Below, in pieces: positions 9,764 to 17,205 of a stretch of 64,000 nt of DNA; position 1 is the first letter of the stretch, and the number at the start of each line of letters is the position of its first letter. Source of the DNA: RI-153 sp041391225 (lineage in GTDB: Bacteria > Chloroflexota > Anaerolineae > Caldilineales > Caldilineaceae); NCBI GenBank assembly GCA_041391225.1, contig JAWKOL010000033.1, positions 9,262-73,261 of the forward strand, in the 5' to 3' direction. The notes beneath the pieces are model-generated. The model did not search any database and had not been told where the DNA came from. It saw nothing but the letters and a program-made list of their open reading frames with translations. Both the position numbers and the translations under genes were made by a program.

Positions 9764-10999
9764 ATGAAGGACGAACTTGGCCGCCTGATGGCGGATCGCA
9801 ATCTAGACGGATTTTTGGTGATGGGCGATGGGCATGGCTGGATCATGCGCTACCTGACCGGCGGCGCATACTTCGAAGGAGCGGCGTTGCTCCAGCGCGC
9901 CGACGGCCCGCTGACGTTGATCCACGGCGCGATGGAACGGGACAGCGCCGCCGCCACCGGCTTGAAGTCGATCTGCCGCGACGAACACTTCGACCGCTAC
10001 GAACTGTTAAAGAAGCACAACGGCGATCAACTGGAAGCAAACGCCGACTTCATCGCCCAGGCCATGGAGACGGTGGGGCTGCGCGGGCGCATCGGCCTCT
10101 ACGGCGCGGACGAGATCGGCGCGGCGCTGGCGCTGGTGGGGCGTGTTAGCCAGTTGGTGGAAGACATCGAACTGATCGGCGAGTACGGTGAAACGCTCTT
10201 CAACACCGCCCGCGAAACCAAGGACGACGCTGAGATGGCCGAACTGAAGCGCGCCGGCGTCCTCACCTGCAAGGTGATCGGTGAGGTGCAAGAGTTCATC
10301 CAGAGCCACGGCGTGCGCAACGAGATCGTCCTGCGCAAGGACGGCGAACCGCTCACCATCGGCGATGTCAAGACCTTCATCCGCGAGCGCCTCTTCGTCT
10401 ACGAGATGGATCAGGATCACGGCAACATCTTCGCTCAGGGACGCGATGCCGGCGTCCCCCACAACCACGGTGAACTGTCCATGCCGCTGCGGTTGGGCCA
10501 GAGCATCGTCTTCGATTTCTACCCCACCGTGCAGAGCGGTTACTTCCACGACGTCACCCGTACGTGGAGCCTGGGCTACGCCACCGACGAAGTGCAAGAG
10601 ACCTGGGATCTGGTGAAGACCGCTTTCGACAACGTCATGGCCGAGTTCAAAGTGGGGCGCGCCACCCGTGATTTTCAGATGATGACGTGCGATCTCTTCG
10701 AGTCCAAAGGCCACAAGACGATCCGCAGCCACTCGGGAACGCAGGAAGGGTATGTCCACAGCCTGGGGCATGGCATTGGGCTGGAGATCCACGAATCGCC
10801 AAATATGAGTCACCTGGAGAGCAACAAGACGGTGTTGAAGCCGGGCCACGTCATCACCATCGAGCCGGGGCTGTACTATCCTGAGCGCGGGTATGGCGTA
10901 CGCATCGAAGACGCCGTCGCCTTCAACGAGGCCGGCGAACTGATCTGGCTGACCGATTACCCGTATGATTTGGTGATTCCGATGGGGAAGCGGGCGTAG
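9764..10999 (+). CDS. M24 family metallopeptidase (Xaa-Pro aminopeptidase/dipeptidase-like)
   Basis: The 411-residue product has the two-domain layout of Xaa-Pro peptidases: a creatinase-type N-terminal domain (1-150) and a pita-bread catalytic domain (160-405). All five metal ligands are visible in order: Asp in VFDFYP, Asp in FHDVTRTW, His in SLGHGIGLEIHE, Glu in TIEPGLYYP and Glu in RIEDAVAF. It should be a cytosolic two-metal enzyme that removes an N-terminal residue before proline or cleaves X-Pro dipeptides. Prolidase and creatinase-like activities cannot be separated by sequence. A GAGGA ribosome site precedes the ATG. The gene stands alone and ends at a strong bidirectional terminator shared with the convergent HIT gene. 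Confidence 0.88.
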   Translation: MKDELGRLMADRNLDGFLVMGDGHGWIMRYLTGGAYFEGAALLQRADGPLTLIHGAMERDSAAATGLKSICRDEHFDRYELLKKHNGDQLEANADFIAQAMETVGLRGRIGLYGADEIGAALALVGRVSQLVEDIELIGEYGETLFNTARETKDDAEMAELKRAGVLTCKVIGEVQEFIQSHGVRNEIVLRKDGEPLTIGDVKTFIRERLFVYEMDQDHGNIFAQGRDAGVPHNHGELSMPLRLGQSIVFDFYPTVQSGYFHDVTRTWSLGYATDEVQETWDLVKTAFDNVMAEFKVGRATRDFQMMTCDLFESKGHKTIRSHSGTQEGYVHSLGHGIGLEIHESPNMSHLESNKTVLKPGHVITIEPGLYYPERGYGVRIEDAVAFNEAGELIWLTDYPYDLVIPMGKRA

Positions 11000-11070
11000 A
11001 GCGACTAGCGACGCCGGTTGAGTAGGTGCGTCTGCAAATCGTATCGAAACCAAGAAGCGAGTTCAACAAA

Positions 11071-11110
11071 AAAGACCCGCCGGGTTACGGATAACCCGGC
11101 GGGTCTTTCT
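11071..11110. terminator. Bidirectional rho-independent terminator
   Basis: A perfect 14-bp stem (11074-11087 with 11092-11105, GACCCGCCGGGTTA arm) with a 4-base loop, flanked by A-runs on the left and T-runs on the right, lies between the convergent peptidase and HIT genes. Confidence 0.95.
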
Positions 11111-11114
11111 TTAC

Positions 11115-11471
11115 TCAATCGCGGCGCGCCAGCATTGGTCCGAGCGGTCGCCCGCCCATGAGGTGCATGTGCAGGTGATAGACTTCCTGGCCGCCGTGAC
11201 GGTTGCAGTTGATGAGCAGCCGGTAGCCGTCTTCTGCGACGCCTTCCTGTTCCGCCAGTTTGGCCGCCACTGTGAAAAGCCGCCCCAGGGTGATCTCGTC
11301 CTCTTGGCTGACGTCGTTGACGGTGGGGATCACCTTGTTGGGGATGATCAAAATATGCACCGGCGCTTGCGGGCTGATGTCGCGAAACGCCGTCACCAGT
11401 TCGTCCTGGTAGACCATCTGTGACGGGATCTCTTTGCGGATGATTTTGCTGAAAATGGTCTCTTCGGCCAT
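11115..11471 (-). CDS. hinT: HIT family (histidine triad) nucleotide-binding protein, HinT-like
   Basis: The 118-residue product is of full family length and carries the histidine triad YHLHMHLMGG near residue 100, with the HVLIIPNK-type strand (HILIIPNKVIPTVND) before it. HinT-type proteins are cytosolic purine nucleoside phosphoramidases that hydrolyse AMP-lysine and aminoacyl-AMP adducts. Triad, length and start (MAEETIFSKIIRKEIPS) fit the branch-I HinT group rather than the GalT or Fhit groups. The gene lies 15 bases downstream of the BrnA antitoxin gene on the same strand, so it may be co-transcribed with it. Confidence 0.92.
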   Translation of the reverse strand: MAEETIFSKIIRKEIPSQMVYQDELVTAFRDISPQAPVHILIIPNKVIPTVNDVSQEDEITLGRLFTVAAKLAEQEGVAEDGYRLLINCNRHGGQEVYHLHMHLMGGRPLGPMLARRD

Positions 11472-11486
11472 GTATCGCGCTCCAGC

Positions 11487-11771
11487 TCAGGGGGAGGGTT
11501 CGTCGTCTTCGGGATCGGTGGTGTAGGGTGTTTCCACGTCTTCGCGCAGGACCGGGTTGCCCTGCTGTGCGGCGCGGATCAAAAACCGCAACGCTTCGTT
11601 GACGGCTTCCGCGGTGGGGAAAAAGCGGGCGACGTCGGCGTCCAGGCGAACGAGGGATTTATCAGTCTGTCGGCCTGGCCCCACTGCTTTCACACGCAGC
11701 TTCGCCAAATCATATTCAGGGCGCAGATCGTCGTTGAGATCTTCAGTCGAACTCAGAAGCTTTGCGTTCAT
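11487..11771 (-). CDS. brnA: BrnA-type antitoxin (ribbon-helix-helix)
   Basis: The ATG at 11771 (MNAKLLSSTEDLNDD) gives a 94-residue protein overlapping the end of the toxin gene by 29 bases. An earlier in-frame ATG at 11834 would lie deep in the toxin gene and is less likely. The RPEYDLAKLRVKAVGPGR stretch and the helical end with LVRLDADVARFFPTAEAVNEAL match the BrnA family, whose C-terminal ribbon-helix-helix binds DNA and represses the operon while the protein neutralises BrnT. The C-terminal tail is acidic. Assignment rests on order and the partner as much as on sequence. Confidence 0.75.
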   Translation of the reverse strand: MNAKLLSSTEDLNDDLRPEYDLAKLRVKAVGPGRQTDKSLVRLDADVARFFPTAEAVNEALRFLIRAAQQGNPVLREDVETPYTTDPEDDEPSP

Positions 11772-12012
11772 GGGCGGTTGCTCGTCGTGCGCTGATGATA
11801 CGGTTGCCTTGTTCGTTTTCCGTGAAGGAAACAATCAACAGTCTTCCGCCGGTTGATTGCCCTACAAGCAGGTAACGTTCCTCGTCGTCGGAGTGATCCG
11901 GATCGAAGTAGATGATGTAGAGTGGATCATCGAAAACGCTCTGCGCTTCTTCGAACGACACCCCATGCTTGGCTAGATTCTGTTGTGCCTTCTGAGGATC
12001 CCATTCAATCAC
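11743..12012 (-). CDS. brnT: BrnT family ribonuclease toxin
   Basis: The 89-residue product has all hallmarks of BrnT (DUF497): the start IEWDPQKAQQNLAKHGVSFEEA, then FDDPLYIIYFDPDHSDDEERY and the closing RIISARRATAHER. BrnT is a small RelE-fold mRNA endoribonuclease; the FDDP, ERY and RIISAR-type motifs carry its catalytic residues. Toxin comes before antitoxin, as is usual for brnTA, and the two genes overlap. The operon lies only 20 bases downstream of the dnaN stop on the same strand, so it could be read from the dnaN promoter, or an own promoter could lie within the dnaN 3' end. Confidence 0.93.
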   Translation of the reverse strand: MIEWDPQKAQQNLAKHGVSFEEAQSVFDDPLYIIYFDPDHSDDEERYLLVGQSTGGRLLIVSFTENEQGNRIISARRATAHERKASEFD

Positions 12013-12032
12013 TGCACTGATCCCCGTTGTGA

Positions 12033-13241
12033 CTACCGCGGCGGGTGCATGGGCATCACCACATGCAGAAATTCCTCGTTGCCCACCCCCACAGGACGAA
12101 TCGCGCCAGGGCGGTTGGGCTGTGTGGTTTCGAGCACCACCTGCGGCTCGCTGATCTGGCTGAGCACGTCGATCAGGTAGCGGGCGTTGAAGGCGATCTC
12201 CAGGTCTTCGCCCTCCACCATCGCGTCCAATTCGTTGACGTTGTCGCCCATTTCGGTGCTGGTGGCAGTGAGGCGGATCGACCCACTTTCACCATTGTTG
12301 GGGATTACGGCCACACGGATGATGTTGGAATTGTCACGGGCGAAAAGCTGGGCCACACGCACTGCCTTGAGCAACGATTCGGTGGAAACCACTGTCCGCG
12401 TGGTGTAGTTCTTGGGGATAATCGCCCGGTAATCGGGGAAGCGGGCGTCGATGAGCGAACTGACGACGTCTACCTGCAAGAACGCGCCGCGCCTCGTTGC
12501 CCTTGCCCCACCGCGAAAGAGGATCTGGTTGCGCGCCTGGGTCACCGTCACCTGCACGGAGCGTTCCTCGTCGGCGTCGCCGATGACGCGGGCCAGTTCG
12601 CCCAGGCTGCGCGCCGGGATGATCACCGTGAGATCGTCTTCGAGTTCGTGATCCACTACCACGCTGCGCACGCTGAGGCGGTAACCGTCGGTGGCGGCCA
12701 TCACGAGCCGCTCGCCCTTGAATGAGACTTCGACGCCGGTGAGGGTGGGGCGGCTCTCGTCGGTGGCGGCGGCGAAGACCACCTGATCGATCATCTTGCG
12801 CAGGCCGGCGGTTTCCAGGGCGATGGTGCTGCCTTCCAGCACTTCGGCGGTCTGTTCGGGGCCGTCGCCGTTGTCCACGGTGGGAACGATGGGGAACTCG
12901 GCGGCGTCGATACCCTTGATGTTGGCGTCGATGCGGCCACAGCTCAGGTGTAGCGTCTGCGTGCGCACGGAGAGTTCCATGTCGATACGCTCGGCAGGCA
13001 GGCTATTGACGAATTCGGCCAACAGGCGGGCCGGCACGGTGACGGCGCCTTCGTCCTCGACGCGGGCGCCGATCCAGCAGTTGATGCCGATCTCCAGGTT
13101 GGTGGCGGAGAGGCGCAGTTGGTTGTCCTTGGCTTCGAGCAAAATGTTGCCCAACACCGGTAGTGTGCTGCGCGAAGCGACGGCGCGCCCAACGATTGAC
13201 AAGCCTTTGGCTAGATTCTCTTGAAAACAGCTAACGCGCAC
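12033..13241 (-). CDS. dnaN: DNA polymerase III subunit beta (sliding clamp)
   Basis: The 402-residue protein has the three-domain clamp fold: a start VSCFQENLAKGLSIVGRAV, LPVLGNILLEA, the second-domain segment RPTLTGVEV followed by LVMAATDGYRLSVR, and the C-terminal end with NARYLIDVLSQI and HVVMPMHP. The clamp is a ring dimer that tethers polymerase III to DNA; the final M-P-hydrophobic tail helps form the partner-binding pocket. I chose GTG at 13241 over an ATG at 13265 because AGGAGG lies five bases before the GTG, within the longer reading. No dnaA, recF or gyrB is adjacent in the window, so this is not the common dnaA-dnaN-recF arrangement. Confidence 0.95.
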   Translation of the reverse strand: MRVSCFQENLAKGLSIVGRAVASRSTLPVLGNILLEAKDNQLRLSATNLEIGINCWIGARVEDEGAVTVPARLLAEFVNSLPAERIDMELSVRTQTLHLSCGRIDANIKGIDAAEFPIVPTVDNGDGPEQTAEVLEGSTIALETAGLRKMIDQVVFAAATDESRPTLTGVEVSFKGERLVMAATDGYRLSVRSVVVDHELEDDLTVIIPARSLGELARVIGDADEERSVQVTVTQARNQILFRGGARATRRGAFLQVDVVSSLIDARFPDYRAIIPKNYTTRTVVSTESLLKAVRVAQLFARDNSNIIRVAVIPNNGESGSIRLTATSTEMGDNVNELDAMVEGEDLEIAFNARYLIDVLSQISEPQVVLETTQPNRPGAIRPVGVGNEEFLHVVMPMHPPR

Positions 13242-13366
13242 GGCGCCCTCCTGCTCGTATGGCAACGGCGAAAGTGATCGAGTTAAATTTTGCGTTGAAA
13301 CCTATTGCTTGTGCCTGCGTAATGCAGACCAGTAACTGGGCGTAAAGACGTGGTTAAATTTCAGCT

Positions 13367-13397
13367 ACTATAGCATAATTCTCTCTTTGTTAACAAA
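13367..13397 (-). promoter_or_regulatory. Predicted dnaN promoter with a TTTGTTAACAAA palindrome
   Basis: On the minus strand a TTGTTA -35 (13391-13396) and a TATAGT -10 (13367-13372) are 18 bases apart and point toward dnaN. A 12-bp perfect palindrome TTTGTTAACAAA (13386-13397) overlaps the -35 box, so a dimeric regulator could act here. None is identified. Confidence 0.6.
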
Positions 13398-13419
13398 CAA
13401 ACCTTGCCAGGACAACGGT

Positions 13420-13448
13420 TTGTCCCCTGTGCAAACGGAACCTATAAT
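13420..13448 (+). promoter_or_regulatory. Predicted promoter of the ECF sigma gene
   Basis: TTGTCC (13420-13425) and TATAAT (13443-13448) are 17 bases apart on the plus strand, about 110 bases before the sigma-factor ATG. It is a housekeeping-type promoter, not an ECF-type one, so classical autoregulation is not suggested. Confidence 0.65.
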
Positions 13449-13558
13449 ACAGGTGTGATGAACCGCGCAGATTGCGCTGTTTGAGCATGTGCGTAACCAA
13501 TTCCACTGTAGGGTGTTATAGATGCTACAGAAGATCGAAGGTAAGCGAGGCAAAAGCC

Positions 13559-14194
13559 ATGACTGCTGAGACTCGCTTGCTATCCGTCGAACAACAGGCA
13601 GACAACAGCCGACGCGCCGAAGCGGCGTTGGTGGAGCAGGCCAAAGCTGATCCCGAAGCGTTTGGTCAACTGTACGAACGCTACGTCGACAAGATCTACG
13701 CCTACGTCTTTCATCGGGTGAATAATCAGCAAGAGGCGGAAGATCTGACGGCGCGTACATTCTTTCGAGCGCTGTCAAAGCTACACACCTACGAAGATCG
13801 CGGCCTGCCATTTTCGGCCTGGCTTTATCGCATTGCGCACAACCTGGTGGTCAATTGGCACCGCGACCAGAGCCGCCGACGCTTCCTCTCGTTCGATGAT
13901 CTACGTTTGCCGGGGCGCAAGCGCAATGAGCCGGAGACTGTGGTCGAAGAACTGGAGGAACACGACGAACTCTGGCAGGCTATCGACCGCCTGCCCGATG
14001 ACCGGCGCAATCTGTTGCTGTACAAATTCGGCAACCACCTTTCTAACATCGAGATCGGCGATTTGCTGGGCAAGAGCGAAGGCGCCATCAAGTCACTCTA
14101 TTTCCGTACATTGGCCGCCCTGCGCAAAGATCTGCAAAGTATGGAGCAGAGAGCAGCGGTAGAGATCGAGGAATCGCATGAAGACAACGATTAA
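13559..14194 (+). CDS. ECF-type RNA polymerase sigma factor
   Basis: The 211-residue product has a sigma-70 region 2 (EAFGQLYERYVDKIYAYVFHR ending in the -10 binding helix DLTARTFFRALSKL and FSAWLYRIAHNLVVNWHR) and a region 4 (LPDDRRNLLLYKFGNHLSNIEIG then GKSEGAIKSLYFRTLAALRKDL). This is the ECF/SigW layout without regions 1 and 3. The ATG at 13559 follows GCGAGGCAAAAGCC, and an upstream ATG at 13472 encodes implausible Cys-rich residues. The downstream gene overlaps by 17 bases and encodes a small membrane protein in the position where anti-sigma factors usually occur, but that protein has no zinc-finger anti-sigma motif. Confidence 0.9.
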   Translation: MTAETRLLSVEQQADNSRRAEAALVEQAKADPEAFGQLYERYVDKIYAYVFHRVNNQQEAEDLTARTFFRALSKLHTYEDRGLPFSAWLYRIAHNLVVNWHRDQSRRRFLSFDDLRLPGRKRNEPETVVEELEEHDELWQAIDRLPDDRRNLLLYKFGNHLSNIEIGDLLGKSEGAIKSLYFRTLAALRKDLQSMEQRAAVEIEESHEDND

Positions 14195-14468
14195 ATTCCC
14201 CTGGTTTCGCGCCGACGCGAGCGACATTGGCGAAGAGATCTTGACGGCTGATCAAATATCGATCTGCCCCGATCCCACCTTCCGTTCGGATTTGAAGTCG
14301 AAACTGCTGGCGGCGCATCCGCGGCTAACCGAACGACGCAACCTGTGGCGCACAGTCACCAACGATCCTTTGCGTATCTGGTCGATGATCGCCACTTTGC
14401 CCGTCATCGTGGGCATCGTGGCCCTGCTCTGGCGCCGCTCCCAACGTACCGTCGAACAGCCCGCCTGA
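14178..14468 (+). CDS. Small single-pass membrane protein coupled to the ECF sigma factor
   Basis: The 96-residue protein has a soluble N-terminal half with a short DPTFRSDLKSKLLAAH segment and one transmembrane helix near the C-terminus (IWSMIATLPVIVGIVALLW) followed by a positively charged tail (RRSQRT). It overlaps the sigma gene by 17 bases, so translation is coupled. The segment around PTFRSDLKSKLL resembles the short soluble parts that precede a membrane helix in some ECF partner proteins of Chloroflexota. Role in controlling sigma is inferred from position only. A strong terminator follows the stop. Confidence 0.7.
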   Translation: MKTTIKFPWFRADASDIGEEILTADQISICPDPTFRSDLKSKLLAAHPRLTERRNLWRTVTNDPLRIWSMIATLPVIVGIVALLWRRSQRTVEQPA

Positions 14469-14488
14469 AGAGGCAGAATCAGGTGAGC

Positions 14489-14523
14489 AAAAAGGGACAC
14501 TCCCTCTGGAGTGTCCCTTTTTT
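14489..14523. terminator. Bidirectional rho-independent terminator
   Basis: Stem GGGACACTC (14494-14502) with GAGTGTCCC (14509-14517), flanked by AAAAA and TTTTTT. It ends the sigma-factor operon and could also stop minus-strand transcription. Confidence 0.95.
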
Positions 14524-14625
14524 GTGGCAGCGATGGGGGGGATTAAGCGATTAGCTCGTCGAGAGCATCCTCTCTGAAATCTCCCAATCCGCCCCATCAC
14601 TACTCACCAATCCCCACTCACCAAC

Positions 14626-15558
14626 CTACTCAATCACACTCGCCTCATTGTTCCCGTACTCTTCCCACGAGCCGTCGTAGTTGCGCACGTCGGGGTAGCC
14701 GAGCAGCTCGCGCAGGACGAACCAGGTGTGCGCTCCGCGTACGCCCGTTTGGCAGTAGGTGATGATCTGCTTCTCGGGGACGAAGCCGGCCTTCTGGTAG
14801 AGATCGGCCAGATCGGCGGCGGCGCGGAATGTGCCGTCTTCGTTGACAGCGTTGCGCCATTCCACGTTGATGGCGCCGGGGATGTGTCCACCGCGATCGG
14901 CGCGCACATCGGTGCCAAGATACTCTTCGGGGCCGCGGGTGTCGCAGAAGAGCGTTTCGGGATTTTCCGTCTGTTCCACCACGTATTCCCAGGTGGTGCG
15001 GATGGCCGGATCGGCTTCACTTGCGACGTATGCCGTGGCCGCGGGTGCGGGCGGCGCGTCTGTCGCCAGCGCTTCGCCGTCCGCCGTCCACTTTTGGCTG
15101 CCGCCGTTGTAGACGCGTACATCGTCATGTTGGTAATACTTTACGGCCCAGTAGGCGCGTGTGGAGAGCAGATTGGCGTTGTTGTCGTAGAAGACAACGG
15201 TGTCATCGTGGTTGATGCCCAGCCCGCTGAAGAGCGCTGTCAGGGCATCCCGTGTCAAAATCTGCCCCTGCACCGGATCGTCGGGGTTGGTGAACTGGCC
15301 AAGCGGGGCGTGCAAAGCGCCGGGCAGGTGACCAGCGGCATAGGCGTCGGCGTTGCTGACGTCGATCAGGCGGACACTGGGATCATCGAGATGGGCCTTC
15401 ACCCATTCTGTGTCCACGAGCACATCGGGCTTGGCGTAGCTGTCGATCACCTGGGCAGCGTTTTCAGCCGGCGCGGTGGTGGGCGCGGGGATGGCGCAGG
15501 CGCCGGCAAGCAGTGCAGTGATCAGCATCAATAGGTAGAGCAGTACTTTGCGTGGCAT
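14626..15558 (-). CDS. Tandem-rhodanese sulfurtransferase lipoprotein
   Basis: The protein has 310 residues: a lipoprotein signal peptide with lipobox LLAGAC (Cys near residue 21), a Pro/Thr/Ala linker, and two rhodanese domains. The first (about 45-160) lacks an active-site cysteine. The second ends in the active loop CQTGVRG near residue 267 after EKQIITY. This is a thiosulfate/3-mercaptopyruvate sulfurtransferase displayed outside the membrane. It closes a sulfur operon: a cytosolic rhodanese, a thiosulfate-type permease and TusA precede it on the same strand. The 88-base gap to tusA holds a hairpin. An external rhodanese could prepare or sense sulfane sulfur for the permease; that is inference. 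Confidence 0.9.
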   Translation of the reverse strand: MPRKVLLYLLMLITALLAGACAIPAPTTAPAENAAQVIDSYAKPDVLVDTEWVKAHLDDPSVRLIDVSNADAYAAGHLPGALHAPLGQFTNPDDPVQGQILTRDALTALFSGLGINHDDTVVFYDNNANLLSTRAYWAVKYYQHDDVRVYNGGSQKWTADGEALATDAPPAPAATAYVASEADPAIRTTWEYVVEQTENPETLFCDTRGPEEYLGTDVRADRGGHIPGAINVEWRNAVNEDGTFRAAADLADLYQKAGFVPEKQIITYCQTGVRGAHTWFVLRELLGYPDVRNYDGSWEEYGNNEASVIE

Positions 15559-15597
15559 GGTTGGTTGTCCTCTCGTTTTGGGGGAATAGAAGATAGG

Positions 15598-15641
15598 TTT
15601 CAGCCATCCAGGGAGCGGGGGAACTCCCTGGTGACTGAAAC
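15598..15641. other. Intercistronic hairpin in the sulfur operon
   Basis: Imperfect long stem pairing TTTCAGCCATCCAGGGAG (from 15598) with CTCCCTGGTGACTGAAA (to 15640). No T-run follows on the minus strand, so it probably acts as an mRNA processing or stability element between tusA and the lipoprotein gene and not as a terminator. Confidence 0.6.
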
Positions 15642-15646
15642 GAACA

Positions 15647-15883
15647 TCACTTGTTGCGTGTCAGCCGCAGCCGCCATTCCGGGTTGCCGGTCTCGGTAAT
15701 TTCGGTGACGAAGCCGAGCCGCGCCGCCTGCGTGGGGATCGTCTCCAGCGCCGGGGCGTGGTCGGTGATCACCTCAAGACCCTCGTCGGCTGGCTTGAGC
15801 TTCTTCAACGCCTGCACCGTCTTCATCATGGGGTACGGACAGATTTCACCGCGTACATCGAGTTCGGAAAGCTTGGTGGACAT
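15647..15883 (-). CDS. tusA: TusA-family sulfur carrier protein
   Basis: The 78-residue protein shows the family signature: LDVRGEICPYPMMKTVQALKKL with the persulfide cysteine in CPYP (residue 15) and an alpha-beta sandwich of family length. TusA-type carriers take sulfane sulfur from rhodaneses or desulfurases and pass it on. It is placed directly after a YeeE/YedE permease, the arrangement known for YeeE-YeeD, where YeeD is a TusA-like thiosulfate desulfurase partner, so this copy may serve thiosulfate uptake more than tRNA thiolation. Strong order conservation makes the call firm. Confidence 0.93.
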   Translation of the reverse strand: MSTKLSELDVRGEICPYPMMKTVQALKKLKPADEGLEVITDHAPALETIPTQAARLGFVTEITETGNPEWRLRLTRNK

Positions 15884-15927
15884 GGGGAAGGTTCCTTTCT
15901 ATGATTTGATTTGCTGAGCAATCGTTC

Positions 15928-17205
15928 TCAATCAATCCGCTGAATGATCCACGTGCCGATCCACGCGCCGATGGCCAGGAAGACGGCGAAAACCCAGCCG
16001 TTGACGGCCAGCGACGGGATGGCGGAGAAGAATGCGCCGATGGTGCAGCCCATAGCCAGCCCCGCGCCGTAGCCCATCACCACGCCGCCGCCCAGCGCCT
16101 GGACGTAACGCGTTTTCTTGCGGGGTAGGCGGATCTTGAATTCACCGGCAAAGGTGGCGGCGATAAACGATCCCAGCACCATGCCCCACACGAGGAAGAG
16201 CATGTGGTTGAGCACGCCGCCTGCCGTGTCCAGCGCGCAGCCCGGCAGATCGCTGGCCCCCTGCAATTCGCCGGGACCGACGCCCAGCGCATTCACCGCG
16301 CCCAGTACCCAGCGCGACACTTCGCCGGTGAAGCCCCATGGGTGCGCGGCGGTGAAGAGCAGCACATTCAGCCCGCCCAGGATCGCCCCGCCAATCGCAA
16401 TCGGCCAGCCATGCACAAAGACCCGATTCAGCGAGTTGCTCAGTTTGGCGGCGAAGGTTTCGTCCTCATTGGCGGTGAAGGGCGCGTCGGGGATCGTCAT
16501 GCCGGCGCGACTTTCCCACCAGATCACCAGCAGGTAGATGGCAAGCAGGCCCAGCAGCGTCACTGTCACCGCGCCGGCGTGGCCCAGGTAGGTAGGCAAC
16601 CAGATGCGGGCGCCGTCGGCGATCTGGAAATTCCACCACCAGTTCCACGTGTACGCCGCCACCAGCAGACCGGCCCCAATCCCGCCAAAGCTCACCCACG
16701 AGGCGATGTAGCCTTCGCCCATGCGGTAGATGCTGCCAGAGACACAGCCACCGGCCACCACCATGCCCACACCGAAGAGCAGACCCCCCACCACCGTGTG
16801 CAACCCCAACGGCAGCACGTTGGCGTCGGGCGGGAGGATGCCCAGGCTGGTGTTGGGGATCTGGCGGCTCATCACCACGGCGAAACCCAACGTCGCCACA
16901 ACCAACCCGGCGAGGACAGCCTTCATGCTGCGCCCGTGACCCAGCAAGAAGACGTCGCGGAAGGCGCTGGCAAAGCAGAAGCGGCTGCGCTGCAACACAA
17001 AACCGAATGCCAGCCCGAACGTCCAGAACAAGCCCATCTCACCGTCGATGACATTGGCCGACCACAGCAGGATCAGCGCCGCCGCCGACGCCAGCAGCCC
17101 GATCCATACCCGGCTGGGAATCTGCGTCGATTCGGGGTAGCCCAGGGCGATCAGCAGCCCACGCAGCGGCGATGTGCGCGAGGAAGACGAAATCGGTGTG
17201 CTCAT
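15928..17205 (-). CDS. YeeE/YedE family permease, probable thiosulfate transporter
   Basis: The protein has about 425 residues and 10-12 hydrophobic helices. Motifs expected of the sulfur-transport domain are present in both halves: RSRFCFASAFRDVFL and GGCVSGSIYRMGEG in the first half, GCALDTAGG and GAGLAMGCTIGAFFS in the second, supplying the conserved cysteines thought to relay thiosulfate across the membrane in TsuA/YeeE. I chose ATG 17205, which shares its A with the upstream rhodanese stop (TGATG) and has GGAGGG at good spacing. The context (rhodanese, TusA, rhodanese lipoprotein) supports sulfane-sulfur uptake. A selenium or other sulfur substrate cannot be excluded. Confidence 0.92.
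   Translation of the reverse strand: MSTPISSSSRTSPLRGLLIALGYPESTQIPSRVWIGLLASAAALILLWSANVIDGEMGLFWTFGLAFGFVLQRSRFCFASAFRDVFLLGHGRSMKAVLAGLVVATLGFAVVMSRQIPNTSLGILPPDANVLPLGLHTVVGGLLFGVGMVVAGGCVSGSIYRMGEGYIASWVSFGGIGAGLLVAAYTWNWWWNFQIADGARIWLPTYLGHAGAVTVTLLGLLAIYLLVIWWESRAGMTIPDAPFTANEDETFAAKLSNSLNRVFVHGWPIAIGGAILGGLNVLLFTAAHPWGFTGEVSRWVLGAVNALGVGPGELQGASDLPGCALDTAGGVLNHMLFLVWGMVLGSFIAATFAGEFKIRLPRKKTRYVQALGGGVVMGYGAGLAMGCTIGAFFSAIPSLAVNGWVFAVFLAIGAWIGTWIIQRID

Noticed and set aside
12045..12725. 226-residue plus-strand frame opposite dnaN
   Set aside because: Antisense of a strongly conserved gene; composition is typical of high-GC shadow frames.
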